From positions 27,679,080 through 27,743,079 of the forward strand of contig NC_088302.1 in assembly GCF_032854445.1 (NCBI RefSeq): a stretch of DNA of 64,000 nt. Reading direction: 5' to 3'. The number at the start of each line of letters is the position of its first letter. Position 1 is the first letter of the stretch. A program made the position numbers and the translations under genes. This stretch comes from Liolophura sinensis (taxonomy: Eukaryota > Mollusca > Polyplacophora > Chitonida > Chitonidae). Shown piece by piece: positions 47,945 to 58,732 of the stretch. Under the pieces are notes generated by a model. That model did no database searches. It saw only the letters and a program-made list of their open reading frames with translations, and was not told where the DNA came from.

Positions 47945-48654
47945 AACAGGGTTTCATATCCACCTTTCGTATCCACCTAAAACGCATTGCGTGTCTTTAG
48001 AGGCGATATGAACATGGTGAGTCGCTATCAAGCACATGGGCATAAGGTGGCTGGAAAATTTGCTACCGGAGATGAGGTAGCTGCACCAATTTGTCGATTG
48101 GTCACGATGTATGTCCCTGATAACTAGAGCAGAGAGATGGTAACTAAGATACTAAATCCTGTCAAGATATAGCCTATCCGGAAGTGTGCATAAATAACGG
48201 AATGTTACGGATCTTGATCCATCTGTCTTTGTACTCGCAGATATAGTGGCAAATTGGTTTAGACAGAAATCGCTGCCAATGTCTTGTGACGAAGTGGTTA
48301 TCTTTCTGGAAGGTCGGTCTACTTCAGAACACTTCTTCTAGATGGGGCAATTACTTCTAAAACAAACACAAGTTACGATTTTCTTGATTTACAACTTTTA
48401 CTGAACGTATTTCTGGAGTAAAATAACTGACATCGGTCATAGTTTGACCACAATTGAGGCTTTGGTGACATTATCTGCTCAATCAGAGTGTGAAAACTTA
48501 CCAATTTCACAACATTTAACCAAATAAATGCAGGTATTGTGTTACAGTGTCTGACAGAAGATCTCCGTCTCCCTTTGCACTGCATCTGCAGTCACAGTTG
48601 TATTCACAAGCTGCCTAACATTTTTTTTGATTTTCAATTTTTCATTTTCATTTT

Positions 48655-48892
48655 TATATTTATTTGTATTTTACGCTGTTCTCAAGAATATTTCACTTAT
48701 TAGTACGTGGTGAGCATCCTAGAGCTACTTATAATAATGTGTTATTTTGGGGGAAGGTGTGACAGAAAGCTGCGGATGATCGTGCGTTTCCCAGGGGCTC
48801 TGCCCGGTTTCCTCCGACCAGAATGCTGGCCACAGTCGTATAAGTGAAATATTCCTGAGTACGGCGTAAAACCAATCAAATAAATAAATATG
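48655..48892. mobile_element. Two SINE-2 copies in convergent-end orientation
   Basis: A reverse 3' fragment (48655-48700, TTATTTGTATTTTACGCTG) is followed within about 50 bp by a forward copy (48753-48892) with core, 3' end GAGTACGGCGTAAAACCAAT and (AAAT)n tail. Together they form an imperfect inverted repeat. Confidence 0.8.
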
Positions 48893-48944
48893 TTTCAACT
48901 AACTATTGTTTCACTCCAGACTTTTTTTGTTTGCGGTATGGTGT

Positions 48945-49140
48945 ATGGGTGTAGGGATCCAGGTAGAACCCGGGGGAAGAACCAACTGATACCTGGTAGT
49001 AGCTAAGCTGATTTCGTATTGGGTAATATATACTCAGCCTAGGAGCTTATCACATGTCAGCCACACTGTACTGATATAACCGCTTCATTGTAACTTACCC
49101 AGCCAGAGATGGATTCGAACAGTCAAGAGATCATTTAACA
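48945..49140 (-). mobile_element. Possible tRNA-derived SINE remnant
   Basis: The minus strand carries TGTTCGAATCC (B-box match, near 49107-49117), and the distal part has a GAACCCGGGGGAAG-like SINE-2 core on the plus strand. It is heavily diverged. Confidence 0.35.
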
Positions 49141-49180
49141 ATCGGATTATTATCAACACAGACACACATGTATATTTCAG

Positions 49181-49549
49181 TTTTATCCGTATGATTTTCC
49201 CATTGTCATGACTAAGAGCTCAGAGTTTGACAAAATCAAGGATTCTGACTACGATACCGTACGTATTCAGGCAACAAACAAAGCAACAAAGACATGATCA
49301 ATGAAAGATAACTATCTGAACATCATAGTGCATTCAAGCATTAGCTTGCCTTTCAATCACTTGGAAGGACAAGATGCTGGTTCAGAACTGGCCTTGGATA
49401 GAAAATTTGTAGATACCAGCACTCTGAGTGCATGTGGGGGCTTAGTGTGGTCCTGTGGATGAGTTTGTGCAGCTGGCAATGAAGACCACATGTTCACCAC
49501 CAATGTGGTGTACATATCTGTACGTCACGCCTCTATACCTTATCACTGA
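49181..49549 (+). pseudogene. 122-codon frame interrupted by two TGA stops (remnant B, 3' part)
   Basis: After TATATTTCAG the same frame stays open to 49546, apart from TGA at 49295-49297 and 49460-49462; a third TGA (49547-49549) closes it. Visible residues include FPIVMTKSSEFDK, LPFNHLEGQDAG and GNEDHMFTTNVVY. TGA interruptions in an otherwise intact frame are what CGA-to-TGA decay produces. The protein is unidentified. Confidence 0.5.
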
Positions 49550-49882
49550 ACGCCAGAGAAGTTGAATAAACCAGATATATAGAGAAAAGAGTGTTTAACT
49601 CTAGCCATTATTAGCATTAAAAGAAACAATCCTTCTTAAATGTTCTCTGGTATTATTCCTGAACATGCGGGAATAAATGTATAAAACTATCCTTTCTGTT
49701 CTCGTGAAACTCTTTTCGCAATTTGTGTTGGGGGGAGGGGGGTGTAGGAAACAGAAATTCACAGCTGTTCACTTACACTGTTCATGACCAAAATCCTTGG
49801 GTTACGCCCTGTTGACCTACTTAGCCGCCATATTGAAGATGTATTGAAATCTTCTTCCCCAGACCTAATTGGGCAATAAAGT

Positions 49883-50194
49883 TTGAGAATTGCTATTTGT
49901 TCTTTAAAACAAAAAAGTTTTAATTTGAATCAATTAGAAGTACTTTGGAACTTAGATCGACTGGTAGAAAGATATATTCAAGCGGTAAGCGAAAAAACAT
50001 CTGTACATAGGGTATTGTTAAAAGCTTATAGTGATCTGGGTCATGGTTTGGAATTGTTATTATTTGTTGTAGGTGTCACTACCAATACGTCCGTCTCAGA
50101 TTATCCCTTCAATCAACTTGAGTTTATTCAGCTTTCAACCCATATGCCTGGTAATGTAAACGAGCCCCATGGGCCGCACATGCCTAAGGTATAA
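49883..50194 (+). CDS. Unidentified open frame (about 103 codons)
   Basis: A frame of protein-like composition (LVERYIQAVSEK, LLFVVGVTTNT) lies on the same strand as remnant B and 330 bp after it. GCG|GTAAGC near 49985 and TTTGTTGTAG near 50072 could be a donor and acceptor of a short intron inside it. There is no family match. It may be another remnant piece or chance. Confidence 0.22.
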   Translation: MRIAICSLKQKSFNLNQLEVLWNLDRLVERYIQAVSEKTSVHRVLLKAYSDLGHGLELLLFVVGVTTNTSVSDYPFNQLEFIQLSTHMPGNVNEPHGPHMPKV

Positions 50195-52349
50195 CCGCCC
50201 TCATTGGCCTGATTTGTAAAATTGAAGAAAGAGCAGACCTTCGTGTCAGCTAACTCGAAAGTTGAAAAAATCTGTTAAAATGTTTTCAGGTGTATTTTAG
50301 GCCGTCGGGGAAGGACAAAAACGAGAAAATAATATCGTTATTGTTTTTATGATATCGTTTTCAGGCCTGATGATAGTATCAGAATATTTTGATGATTACT
50401 GAGATGTCATGTTGTCCAACAGTTGAAAGTCGATCGTGCGTACCAAATTAGCTGCAAATAAGAATTACTTGCAAGTGGTGCTGATATTTCAGCATTATTA
50501 TGATATTCATGTTTTGGTTGTAGCGCTATAAACACATTTCCTTTTAAATAAACTGAGAATCGGAAATTTGCCAGAGCGATATGAATTTGTATCTTGCAAC
50601 GCCTGCAAGGTGTAGAGTCTTTATGTATGGACAGATCAGGTGACATAGCATCCCGCCCTTTATGATGGGTATGGATACCGTGAAACAGTATCATTTCTAA
50701 TTAATATACATGCATGTCAGTTAAGTCTTGATAAGAGCACAGGAACATTTCAAGCCATCTGAGTAGCAGAAATTTATATGTTGGCATTCGTTCAGCTGCT
50801 GACACATGCGGCTGTTTGTCCTCTTAGTTTAATTTTTGGTAGTAATTATCGTCAAGTATTCAACCCCGAATCCATCGGCTGGTAAAGGTGAATAGAGTTT
50901 GATTTTAATATTTATCGACACAGTGGTGACAAAAAATAAAACATCACAACAAATGTGTATTGAAAGGCATGAAGCATCGTACAGTTGTTGAGGCATTAAG
51001 TGAGACGAATAATTTCCGAAATGCTAAAAGATCGAGTAAATACGACTTCAGGTACAGAAACGAGGTTGTTCGAACTAAATGTACAATGATTACCGCCCGT
51101 AACCACACGGCCATAGTCTGACTGGGAATAAAGTTTAGCAAATCCACGGTAAAGATTAAGATGGCAATGATGAAACTCACCAGGAGGAGGAAATAGAGAA
51201 TTCTACAGGGCAGGGAATGGATTCATGGAAAGTGTGTTTTAAAGTGCTTGCTTTTCTGAACTTGTATGGTGAGATTCACTGCAAATCTTTCCGTAATTGT
51301 GCACATTTTGATTTGAGTATTGTACCTTGACATACGTCATTAGCCTATGAAAACCTCGTTAGTGCCGTCTGTATGCAGCATTAACGCCCACAATAAAGCG
51401 TGATCTGTGTTTTGTGTGCGGTCGTTCGTGGTGTTTTCTGTGGAGGCCACTAAAATTGTCCATCGTATGCTGTAAAACAAATTTAACCGAAACAAAAAAT
51501 AGTCACTCACTTGAACATAACCAAATAGTCAATAATAATGTTTAAAACGTGCACGTGGCGAGGTATGGGTGTGAAATTAAAATCAAGATCAATGTGGAGT
51601 GTATTACATCAAAACTGAAAGTAATTGCATTATTTTTTCAAGATCTAATAGTAATTTACCACCATTCTGAAATTGTAACTGTGTGTAAGCCCTACCACCT
51701 CGTTATACTTTAACGGTATGTGGGATCGGAATGAAGCACTCTTATTAAAACCCAACATATTGTTCAGTGGAAGTTAAACATCAAAACTTCGGTTCGACTT
51801 TTTCCAGCACGGCCATCTTTGACCTCGTTTTGACATCAGTAACTCTGCTCGGTGAGAACTCTTAAACATTATGAAGATGCTTGCGGATTTCTGGCAGTTC
51901 AGTGTTGACAAGGATCCTATCAAAAATAGGTTATAGCCTGGTGATCGCAAGTGAAATTTTTTAGACAATTATGTTAACGATATTGGAAACTAACGCGCAT
52001 TGAGATCAGTCATACTAAACTAGCATCGCACAGATTAGTTATTGTACCGGAAACTATGTATTTTACGGTTTTGTTTGAGAGAAACTCAAGAAAAATTATT
52101 AATATTAAGCCTGATTGGGTTACTGCAATATCGTTAATGTTATTACTCTTGTAACTTCACACATCCATCAATAACATATCGTCGTTTTCTGTTAATCTTA
52201 TCCACCTCGAACATGTTGGATTTAGCTTGGTCTTCATTTCAACCCGAATCTGCTTTTTGCAGATTCTATTAAATACACGACCACATGACTTGCTTTTATC
52301 AAAATGGTGATTAATACTTTACACGAACAGTTGTGGAATTTTAATCTTA
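50195..52349. other. Unassigned non-coding stretch
   Basis: Frames on the minus strand (50407-50694, 50944-51180) are under 96 codons and unrecognised. No repeats seen. Confidence 0.45.
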
Positions 52350-52530
52350 AAGTGGTTCAGCTGTCAGTCATCCATGGAATCTCTCTCACTGCAGACTACC
52401 GATCATGAGAAATGAAGTTGTGGGTTCAAATCCAACTCCATCTGGTCCCGTAACAGTCTAAAGTCAGGACTGTGTTTCATGTGGGTTGTCTCCAGTGAGA
52501 TTCAGGTGAACGAGACTCCCTGGCAGTCGG
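52350..52530 (+). mobile_element. tRNA-derived SINE, fourth type
   Basis: The A-box-like TGGTTCAGCTGTCAGTC is near 52354 and an exact B box GGTTCAAATCC is near 52424, about 70 bp apart as in a tRNA gene. The rest does not fold as a cloverleaf, so it is a tRNA-derived repeat rather than a tRNA gene. The body reads GTCAGGACTGTGTTTCATGT and onward. Confidence 0.55.
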
Positions 52531-52659
52531 CGCAGGAATCTGTTCACCACATATTCAATGACGGGTAAATTTAACTTATTTAACTCTCCTTATATTGCGA
52601 ATTGTGTTCTTTGTAGTTAGGGCAGATGTGAAACGATGGGTAATGTAGCCATTCAGCTG

Positions 52660-52857
52660 GGAGGTCGTGCTGATGATGTGTGGGAGATATGAGAAAGACC
52701 CGGAAATTAAGATGTTATGGGTGTTAAGCAGTTTATCGGATAGGTGGAGGCCACCCAGACACAAGTCCCATCTACTTCCGGTCCAGCGATGGCGGAGGGA
52801 TACTAGGTTTGTCGGCAAAATGTCGACTGGATGCCATTCTCCAGGTTGATAAAACCC
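52660..52857 (+). repeat. Dispersed repeat R3, copy 1
   Basis: Contains CCGGAAATTAA, GGTGGAGGCCA, CTTCCGGTCC and the end CTGGATGCCATTCTCCAGGT. All these blocks recur in the same order at 54.11-54.29 kb. The function and superfamily are unknown. Confidence 0.5.
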
Positions 52858-54109
52858 AAGACTGGCTATTATGTTAGTTTGTAACAGGCAGATTTGACTT
52901 TAGAGGCGAGATTCTTCAGCAGATTTAGCGTGACCTCAAATAACACATCAGTAAATCACGTGCATGTATAGGACACGTGATCAAATCAAATTCTTATCAC
53001 TTATTTGATTGCATTATATGAATGCATGTGTCGAATGCATGATATAAGCTAATGTTCACTTTAGGAGATGCCTAATGATAATCATTTGTAAACTGCAATC
53101 GAATTGGTTAATGGTTATTACTCCAAAAACACCTCCACTGCGCAGAACGAACAAGTTTGATTGTTTTTTCTCTCCTGAAGAAGAGTGAAAATCCCTGATC
53201 CATTTCGCCGTCCCTATAGTTGTAGCTCTGAGCTCTCAACATTTCTGCTATAGCCGCTAAAATAATAATGTACCAGAAATTGAATATTTAGCGCAATTCT
53301 TTATTATCGTCAAAAAAGTCGTCGTTGTACAACAATCGCATGGGCTATTGACGAAACCCGTGGTGTCGGAATAACAGATTTCACTAGATCTTTTGAGTAA
53401 TATTGACTAAACACCGGCTGAAAACCTTTCAAGACATAGAAATATCCACATTGGTACAGCCTAGTACATGTACTACAGCGGTACGACGTAGTACGGAATT
53501 TAAAATGATGGAGTACGAAACTATTTACATTTTTCACACGTATTGCCGATCAGTCAAGAATACTAAAGAATAATTAGAGGCAGCAGTATATTGTATCAAA
53601 AACATTGCAAATATGCCACAGTGGTGTGGGTAATATAACCATACTAATAATCTGTACAAAGGGTCAGTATACTGGACAGTTTTGATACGATTTCAGTACA
53701 ATCAAGCAGGATACAGTACGAACTTTCAAAAACTCGCACGTTTTCTCCACGAGTCCTGAAAAAAGGACATAAAGCTTGTCGGCCAGTAGCTCTGAAACCA
53801 CGGTGGATCAGAATCGTACTACGGCCGTGATAAATCACACGAGGTACACATGTAACAGGTACGAGAAGTCGACTCAGGGATTTGTTGTTTTCAAAACTTG
53901 TGTTCCGTTTAATGTAAGGTCCATTCACACTGGAAGCGAAGGCCACAACGGCAAATGTAATGTCGGTAAAACGAAACTCTCTTTGTTCTCTGAACCTATT
54001 TTTATGTACACAGGTCATACCACCACGGACAATCAGGCCGTTAGCGTGTCTTGCTTTTAGTTACGTGTGCTGCTGTCTCTTCGTTTCACGATTTCGTCTC
54101 CCTATCAAG
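52858..54109. other. Unassigned non-coding stretch
   Basis: A minus-strand frame at 53644-54018 (124 codons) and an overlapping plus-strand frame at 53776-54060 share the same DNA. Neither has a recognised domain, and one is likely the shadow of the other or both are chance. Confidence 0.35.
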
Positions 54110-54292
54110 AAGACGCTAGACAGATGCGAGAGACATTCATCTAGGCACCGGAAATTAATGGCCCATTGGTATTTGTTTAGTGATTCTTTAGATTTGTGGA
54201 GGGCAAGGTGATGTTCCCGAAGTCCAGTTCCGGTCTCCGGCTCACGGGCTTTTGCAAATGCCCCTGCACTGGATGCCATGATTCAAGCTGAT
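54110..54292 (+). repeat. Dispersed repeat R3, copy 2
   Basis: CACCGGAAATTAATGGCCCA, TTGTGGAGGGCAAGG, CAGTTCCGG and CTGGATGCCATGATTCAAGC match copy 1 block by block at moderate identity. The minus strand has an open frame beginning MASSAGAFAKA, but the shared repeat explains the sequence better than a gene. Confidence 0.5.
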
Positions 54293-54648
54293 AAGTGCTA
54301 ACAATAGCTAATGCATCGCCAAGAAGGACGACTTTGCTTTGACCTATTGTCAGCATGATAGAAACTTGCTCATGTTTGTGATTAACAGGAAAAAAGTTTT
54401 ACCGGACAAAACTGAGGGAGACAAAACGTGACCATGAAATGACCTTATGAGTTTTAAAAAATTAATACACTTTTTTAAATAACTCTGAAATATCCTTTAA
54501 TCTTCTTATATCCATAGATACCAGTTTAGAGTCAGAGCCAATGAAAAGAAAATGTGAGAAGAAATGTTGAATTATTGACGTTATCACTCTGATGAGGTAT
54601 ATGTATTAACCTATACAGATGAAAATGTCCAGCCATTGTTCTTATGTG

Positions 54649-54650
<2 letters not shown>
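54293..54650. other. Unassigned AT-rich spacer
   Basis: No feature recognised. Confidence 0.4.

Positions 54651-54710
<60 letters not shown>
54651..54710. repeat. (TA)n microsatellite
   Basis: Thirty uninterrupted AT dinucleotides. Confidence 0.98.
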
Positions 54711-54713
<3 letters not shown>

Positions 54714-55623
54714 TTCATAATAAAATTTCATAACATGTTTTCAATGGACATAGCGATATTTAAAATTGCCGACAGATGTTAACTGATTAAAAGTGAAATG
54801 CACTTTCTCGAAGGCGGGAAATGAAGCCCCGCAGACACACGGAAGAAGTTCCACAACTAAAGAACCCTCACTGCGTAAATAATTACTTAAAACTAGTCCT
54901 ACGGCTGTTCTATGGAATTATTCCTAAAGGCATACGAAACTTCCCAAACAGAATCCTCCTCAGATGAAAAAGAAGAAAAACACTACATAATTTCCCTGAA
55001 TTTGATTTAATCTATTTATAGGATAAAGTATTCAAACTTGTAAATCCTTTTTGCTAAGCATTTATATCCTCCACAAATGCTTAACGTAAAAAACGTGTTA
55101 GAACTTCTTTAGATAATAGAAAGATAAACCTTGTCCTACTATGGTTTATTAAAGTTAAATTTCATCCTCATAATACTGTCTGCGACTTTGCTTTAAATAC
55201 AAAATATTTTAAAGACGACATACCAATTAAATATCAAATTGTCCAGAGTGTATCAGGACAACCAATAACTTTTCTTTGTCTCTCTCCATCGCCATTAATC
55301 GTCAGATAGGAAATTTTGGTGTGATAAAAACAAGTTATGTTCATAAATATCGTAGAAGCTCATGGGGATCTTCTTCACAAAATGATATCCATGTCTTGAA
55401 GGTGCTTAGTCATATAACAGTCCGTGGAATACAGGCGTAGTCAGAAACACTTAGACTGCCTTCAGAAAGCCTTTATCTCGTTACCACATGCAGTTCACGT
55501 GTACGTGTCACACTTTGACATCGGCTTCGTATATAACACAACCATTGCATGTTGCTGAGCTGAACAGTGTTGATTTGTCAGCTCAGGACAGTTGATGTAG
55601 AACAAGAGCGAGCGGTACATCAC
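54711..55623. other. Unassigned non-coding stretch
   Basis: AT-rich with no frame above about 60 codons. Nothing recognised. Confidence 0.45.
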
Positions 55624-55831
55624 CTGTCGAGAGCCCTTAATTGACGACGTTCCACTCTGCAAACTGCAATAGTTTTATTATACCGAATGACACATCTTGA
55701 TCATGTGACAAGTTGTCCTTTTCCGCTGTCGAGAGCCCGAATACCACGATGTTCCTCTGCAACTTGGAGTAGTTTTATACATCGAGTGACAAATATTGAT
55801 CATAGATGTGACAGGGTGTCGTTTTCCACGT
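55624..55831 (+). repeat. Tandem duplication, 102-bp unit, two diverged copies
   Basis: Both copies begin CTGTCGAGAGCCC (55624 and 55726) and share TAGTTTTAT, GAGTGACA/GAATGACA, TTGATCAT and GTCCTTTTCC/GTCGTTTTCC blocks. The second copy has several indels. Confidence 0.75.
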
Positions 55832-55887
55832 TGTACTTAATATATACACATGCAATTACCGGTACAAACTAAACTGACTGAAGAAGA

Positions 55888-55904
55888 CCACGCGCGAAGC
55901 GTGG
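55888..55904. repeat. Short perfect hairpin
   Basis: CCACGC-GCGAA-GCGTGG: a 6-bp GC-rich stem with a 5-nt loop in AT-rich sequence. A terminator-like role is not implied in a eukaryote. Confidence 0.6.
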
Positions 55905-56049
55905 AAAAATATTGATAGTCTGGAAACTTTTATTTCTTTGTTTTGGTGAAGGTCTTACATATATTACATGTTATTTACTTTCTGATTTATTTCTGTGTTC
56001 AATCACCACACGCTGCTTCATCTAGTAAATAGTCAGGAGATTTGTCCGG

Positions 56050-56140
56050 TAAGGCCTACATGGCGCAGTGGGGCAAGGCGGTTACTTCGGCTTCTTAAGG
56101 CTACCGTGTCAGGGCCGAATTATTGAGTACGTCGTAAACA
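56050..56140 (+). mobile_element. SINE-2-like copy with tRNA head fused to its 3' end
   Basis: A tRNA A-box-like TGGCGCAGTGG (near 56061) and GGCGGTTACTTCGG are followed after only ~40 bp by ATTGAGTACGTCGTAAAC, the SINE-2 3' end. The whole central body is absent, presumably by internal deletion. Confidence 0.5.
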
Positions 56141-58348
56141 TTCAGCGTTTGTTTGGCCCATATGCTTTCAATGCACATGCTGTAGGAATTTGCCATTATG
56201 TTTGGCAGAAGACCACAGAACTTTAATTTTGAAAACTTATTGTCCATCACTTGTTTGACCACCGGAAGGTTAAGAGCAAGGTCACTGTGAGGGTCAATGC
56301 TGTGCAATCAGAGAGCCTCTCAGTTAACTGGATGGACAGTGCTGTACATCATAGAGACATTGAGACAATCCATTTGTCCCTCGAAAGTTTTAAGATGCAG
56401 TTGGTCCATTTAACATTACGTTAGAGCTATTGGTACCTTACAATCTACTTGTTCTCAAGTGTCAATTGTCAGTTAGGTCTACTATCGTGATCTAAATTAC
56501 TTAAGTTAACTCAAACACACGATACTCTTGTGCAGACGCCCCCATTGCCACTAAAACCCAGCAAATCCTATTTCACTTTTCGTCAGAGTAACAATTTGTT
56601 CATAATCACAGAATTTCCACATTAAGTAGAGAAAGAAAAGTTGTTGGTTTTTGCTGCAAACAATCTTTCTTAATGTTCCATATAGATTGTTTTATACAAA
56701 TGGGGTAATGTGACAATTTTGCCTATTGCAGTTCCAGTGTGGGCTTATTTTTCTTTTCAACAAACTGTGTGAAACTGTTTGTATGGAAAAAGAAAATACG
56801 ATACCGACACATTATCAGAAAGCGAACGCTGACTTTTAATCATATTTTTACCTATATATTAAGTCGTCACTTAAAATTCATCGTATTTAAGTTCAATATT
56901 GCCAATGGATATCGTAAATGTTTTGTCAAAATATGTAAGGAAAACGTCAAATAGAGACGCAGAGTTATAATGCATCACTGGTGCATCAGAAGATCCTGCG
57001 TTCATAATGCTACAGCCAAGCCAAACTGTGTGCTAGATAACAAGGTGCGACAGATTTGATGTTTGCAAAACACAAAATCAGGCCAAAAATCTGGCAGAAA
57101 AGTGAAACTGGGATGATAAATGGAGGTGTGTGATCTTCAAGCAATACAAGTTGGTGTGTTTGACTGTCAAAACAATGACAGGCGATTTACGATGTGTACA
57201 AATAACCCATTGCACAGTGAATCAAACATATACCCTGTTGGCAATAGGCGGCTTAGTCGTCGAGGGCCAAATCCTGGCTTAACACGCTCGGTATTTTCTA
57301 AACCACCTTGAAAGCAAGGAATCATATCTCTCCGTAATTAATACCTTTCAGTACAGTTATATCAAGGTAGTTTTTAAGTGATCTAATTTAGCCAGCCAGT
57401 GTATATAAGGCAACATAGCACTGTTGCGAGAAGCAATACGATAGTAATTTCCCCTTCATGGCCATACTCCCGAGGCTTTTCAGTGCAGACAAGGCTACAT
57501 GTAGCTCCTCGCGCTCCACGTTTTCCGGTTCCTGTCTTCTGCACATTTTACCTCTCATACCAGACGGCATCATGTCACAAATCTGTCATTCACTGAAATA
57601 TTACAGAACAAAATCATATGTTTAGGACCGACATCTTTGTTAGGACCAGAGTAAATGAGATGTTGTGACCAATCAGATGTCTTTCATAATTGTGCAAATC
57701 AGAATTAAATTGCCCTAGACCGATAAAAAAAAACAACATATGGAGAGTAGATACGTGCTGGTAGATTCGATGACCCATCTATGTATGTATGTATGCATGC
57801 TTGGAGATGACCCATTTAAGATTAACCTCTGTTTTAGTCTAACTAGTTCTAGCACTGGATGCAATCAAGGGATCCTCTGTAGCGAAGCGAAATCGAACCA
57901 TTGACAGTTTGTAAACATGTGGTCAAAGCGGCAGGTCTTTGATAATTTCATCCTATACACTGATTCTAAATGCCTTTCTACTAACAGGGCTTTCAATATA
58001 GTGTAAATTTGCAGCCTACGATATAAAAATAACGAGTCTTTATACCATGTGGTTTTGTCCTGGAAATTTGTGTGCAATCAGGCGGAGTTTTCGTTTAGTA
58101 GGTATGCGATTACGTTGGTTCCAGTGTACGATCATAGCAATTCTAGTACTTTCGTGATTCTAACAACACGACGGATTATCTACTTCAAATTGTAACAACG
58201 AGGTTGATCGCGAAGAGTGGAGAGAAACACACACGACCTAATTTTCACCTTGAGAAAACTGTCAATATTAAATGCTGATGGATACCCACTTTGGGATGGG
58301 TAATATTTTAGTAACGTGATTTACTTTCTGTTTAAGTCAAAGTGTGTT
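56141..58348. other. Unassigned non-coding stretch
   Basis: A plus-strand frame ending at 56954 (71 codons, Lys/Phe-rich) and a (TATG)n run near 57780 are the only notable items. No gene recognised. Confidence 0.4.
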
Positions 58349-58399
58349 CGGCTGTCGTATATACAGTCCTGATACACGGCTGTCGTATATACAGTCCTG
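58349..58399 (+). repeat. 28-bp direct duplication
   Basis: CGGCTGTCGTATATACAGTC at 58349 is repeated exactly at 58377, giving an almost two-unit tandem. Confidence 0.9.
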
Positions 58400-58677
58400 T
58401 GGACTTCTATTGTAGACTGAATAGGATTTGTATTTTATAGGCATGACTATCACATTAAATTACTTATATCAAAGGCTGAGCTTTCAACACACGTGACAAC
58501 CAACAAATTAAAATTTAATCCCTTTATATACATGGTTTGTTCTGTGGACATGAAGTCATACAAAGAATCCAACATGACTTAAGTAATTAACTCTGGTCCC
58601 TTGCTGATATGAGAATTTTTGTTATTTAGCCTTAGACATGCTTTAATTGTACATTTTACAAGTAGGTGTTACAAACA

Positions 58678-58724
58678 CTTATTCTTGAGTATGGCGTAAC
58701 ACATCAATCAAATAAATAAATAAA
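58678..58724 (+). mobile_element. SINE-2 tail-only insertion (47 bp)
   Basis: Only TTATTCTTGAGTATGGCGTA, ACACATC and the (AAAT)n tail are present. TACAAACA at 58670-58677 repeats at 58725-58732. Confidence 0.75.
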
Positions 58725-58732
58725 TACAAACA

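Larger units (their letters stand above)
46302..49549 (+). pseudogene. Frame-broken coding remnant B, family unknown
   Basis: At least six stretches of protein-like composition follow one another on the plus strand in changing frames: about 46477-46699, 46791-46940, 47077-47163, 47160-47350, 47981-48124, 48195-48338 and 49181-49549. They are separated by stops, frame changes, a 31-bp SINE-1 tail (47348-47378), a duplicative insertion (47664-47944) and SINE-2 copies (48.65-48.89 kb). Acceptor-like CAG sites precede 46477 and 49181, so part of the spacing could be introns. I cannot name the family. Options are a host pseudogene, a transposon-encoded protein, or an old integrated virus. No joined reading is offered. 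Confidence 0.45.

Noticed and set aside
52350-52440. Possible tRNA gene (exact B box)
   Set aside because: The A-box and B-box spacing is tRNA-like, but no acceptor or anticodon stem can be formed; it is better explained as a tRNA-derived SINE head.
54061-54279. 72-codon minus-strand frame starting MASSAGAFAKA
   Set aside because: The DNA is a copy of dispersed repeat R3, also present at 52.66-52.86 kb, where the frame is not conserved.
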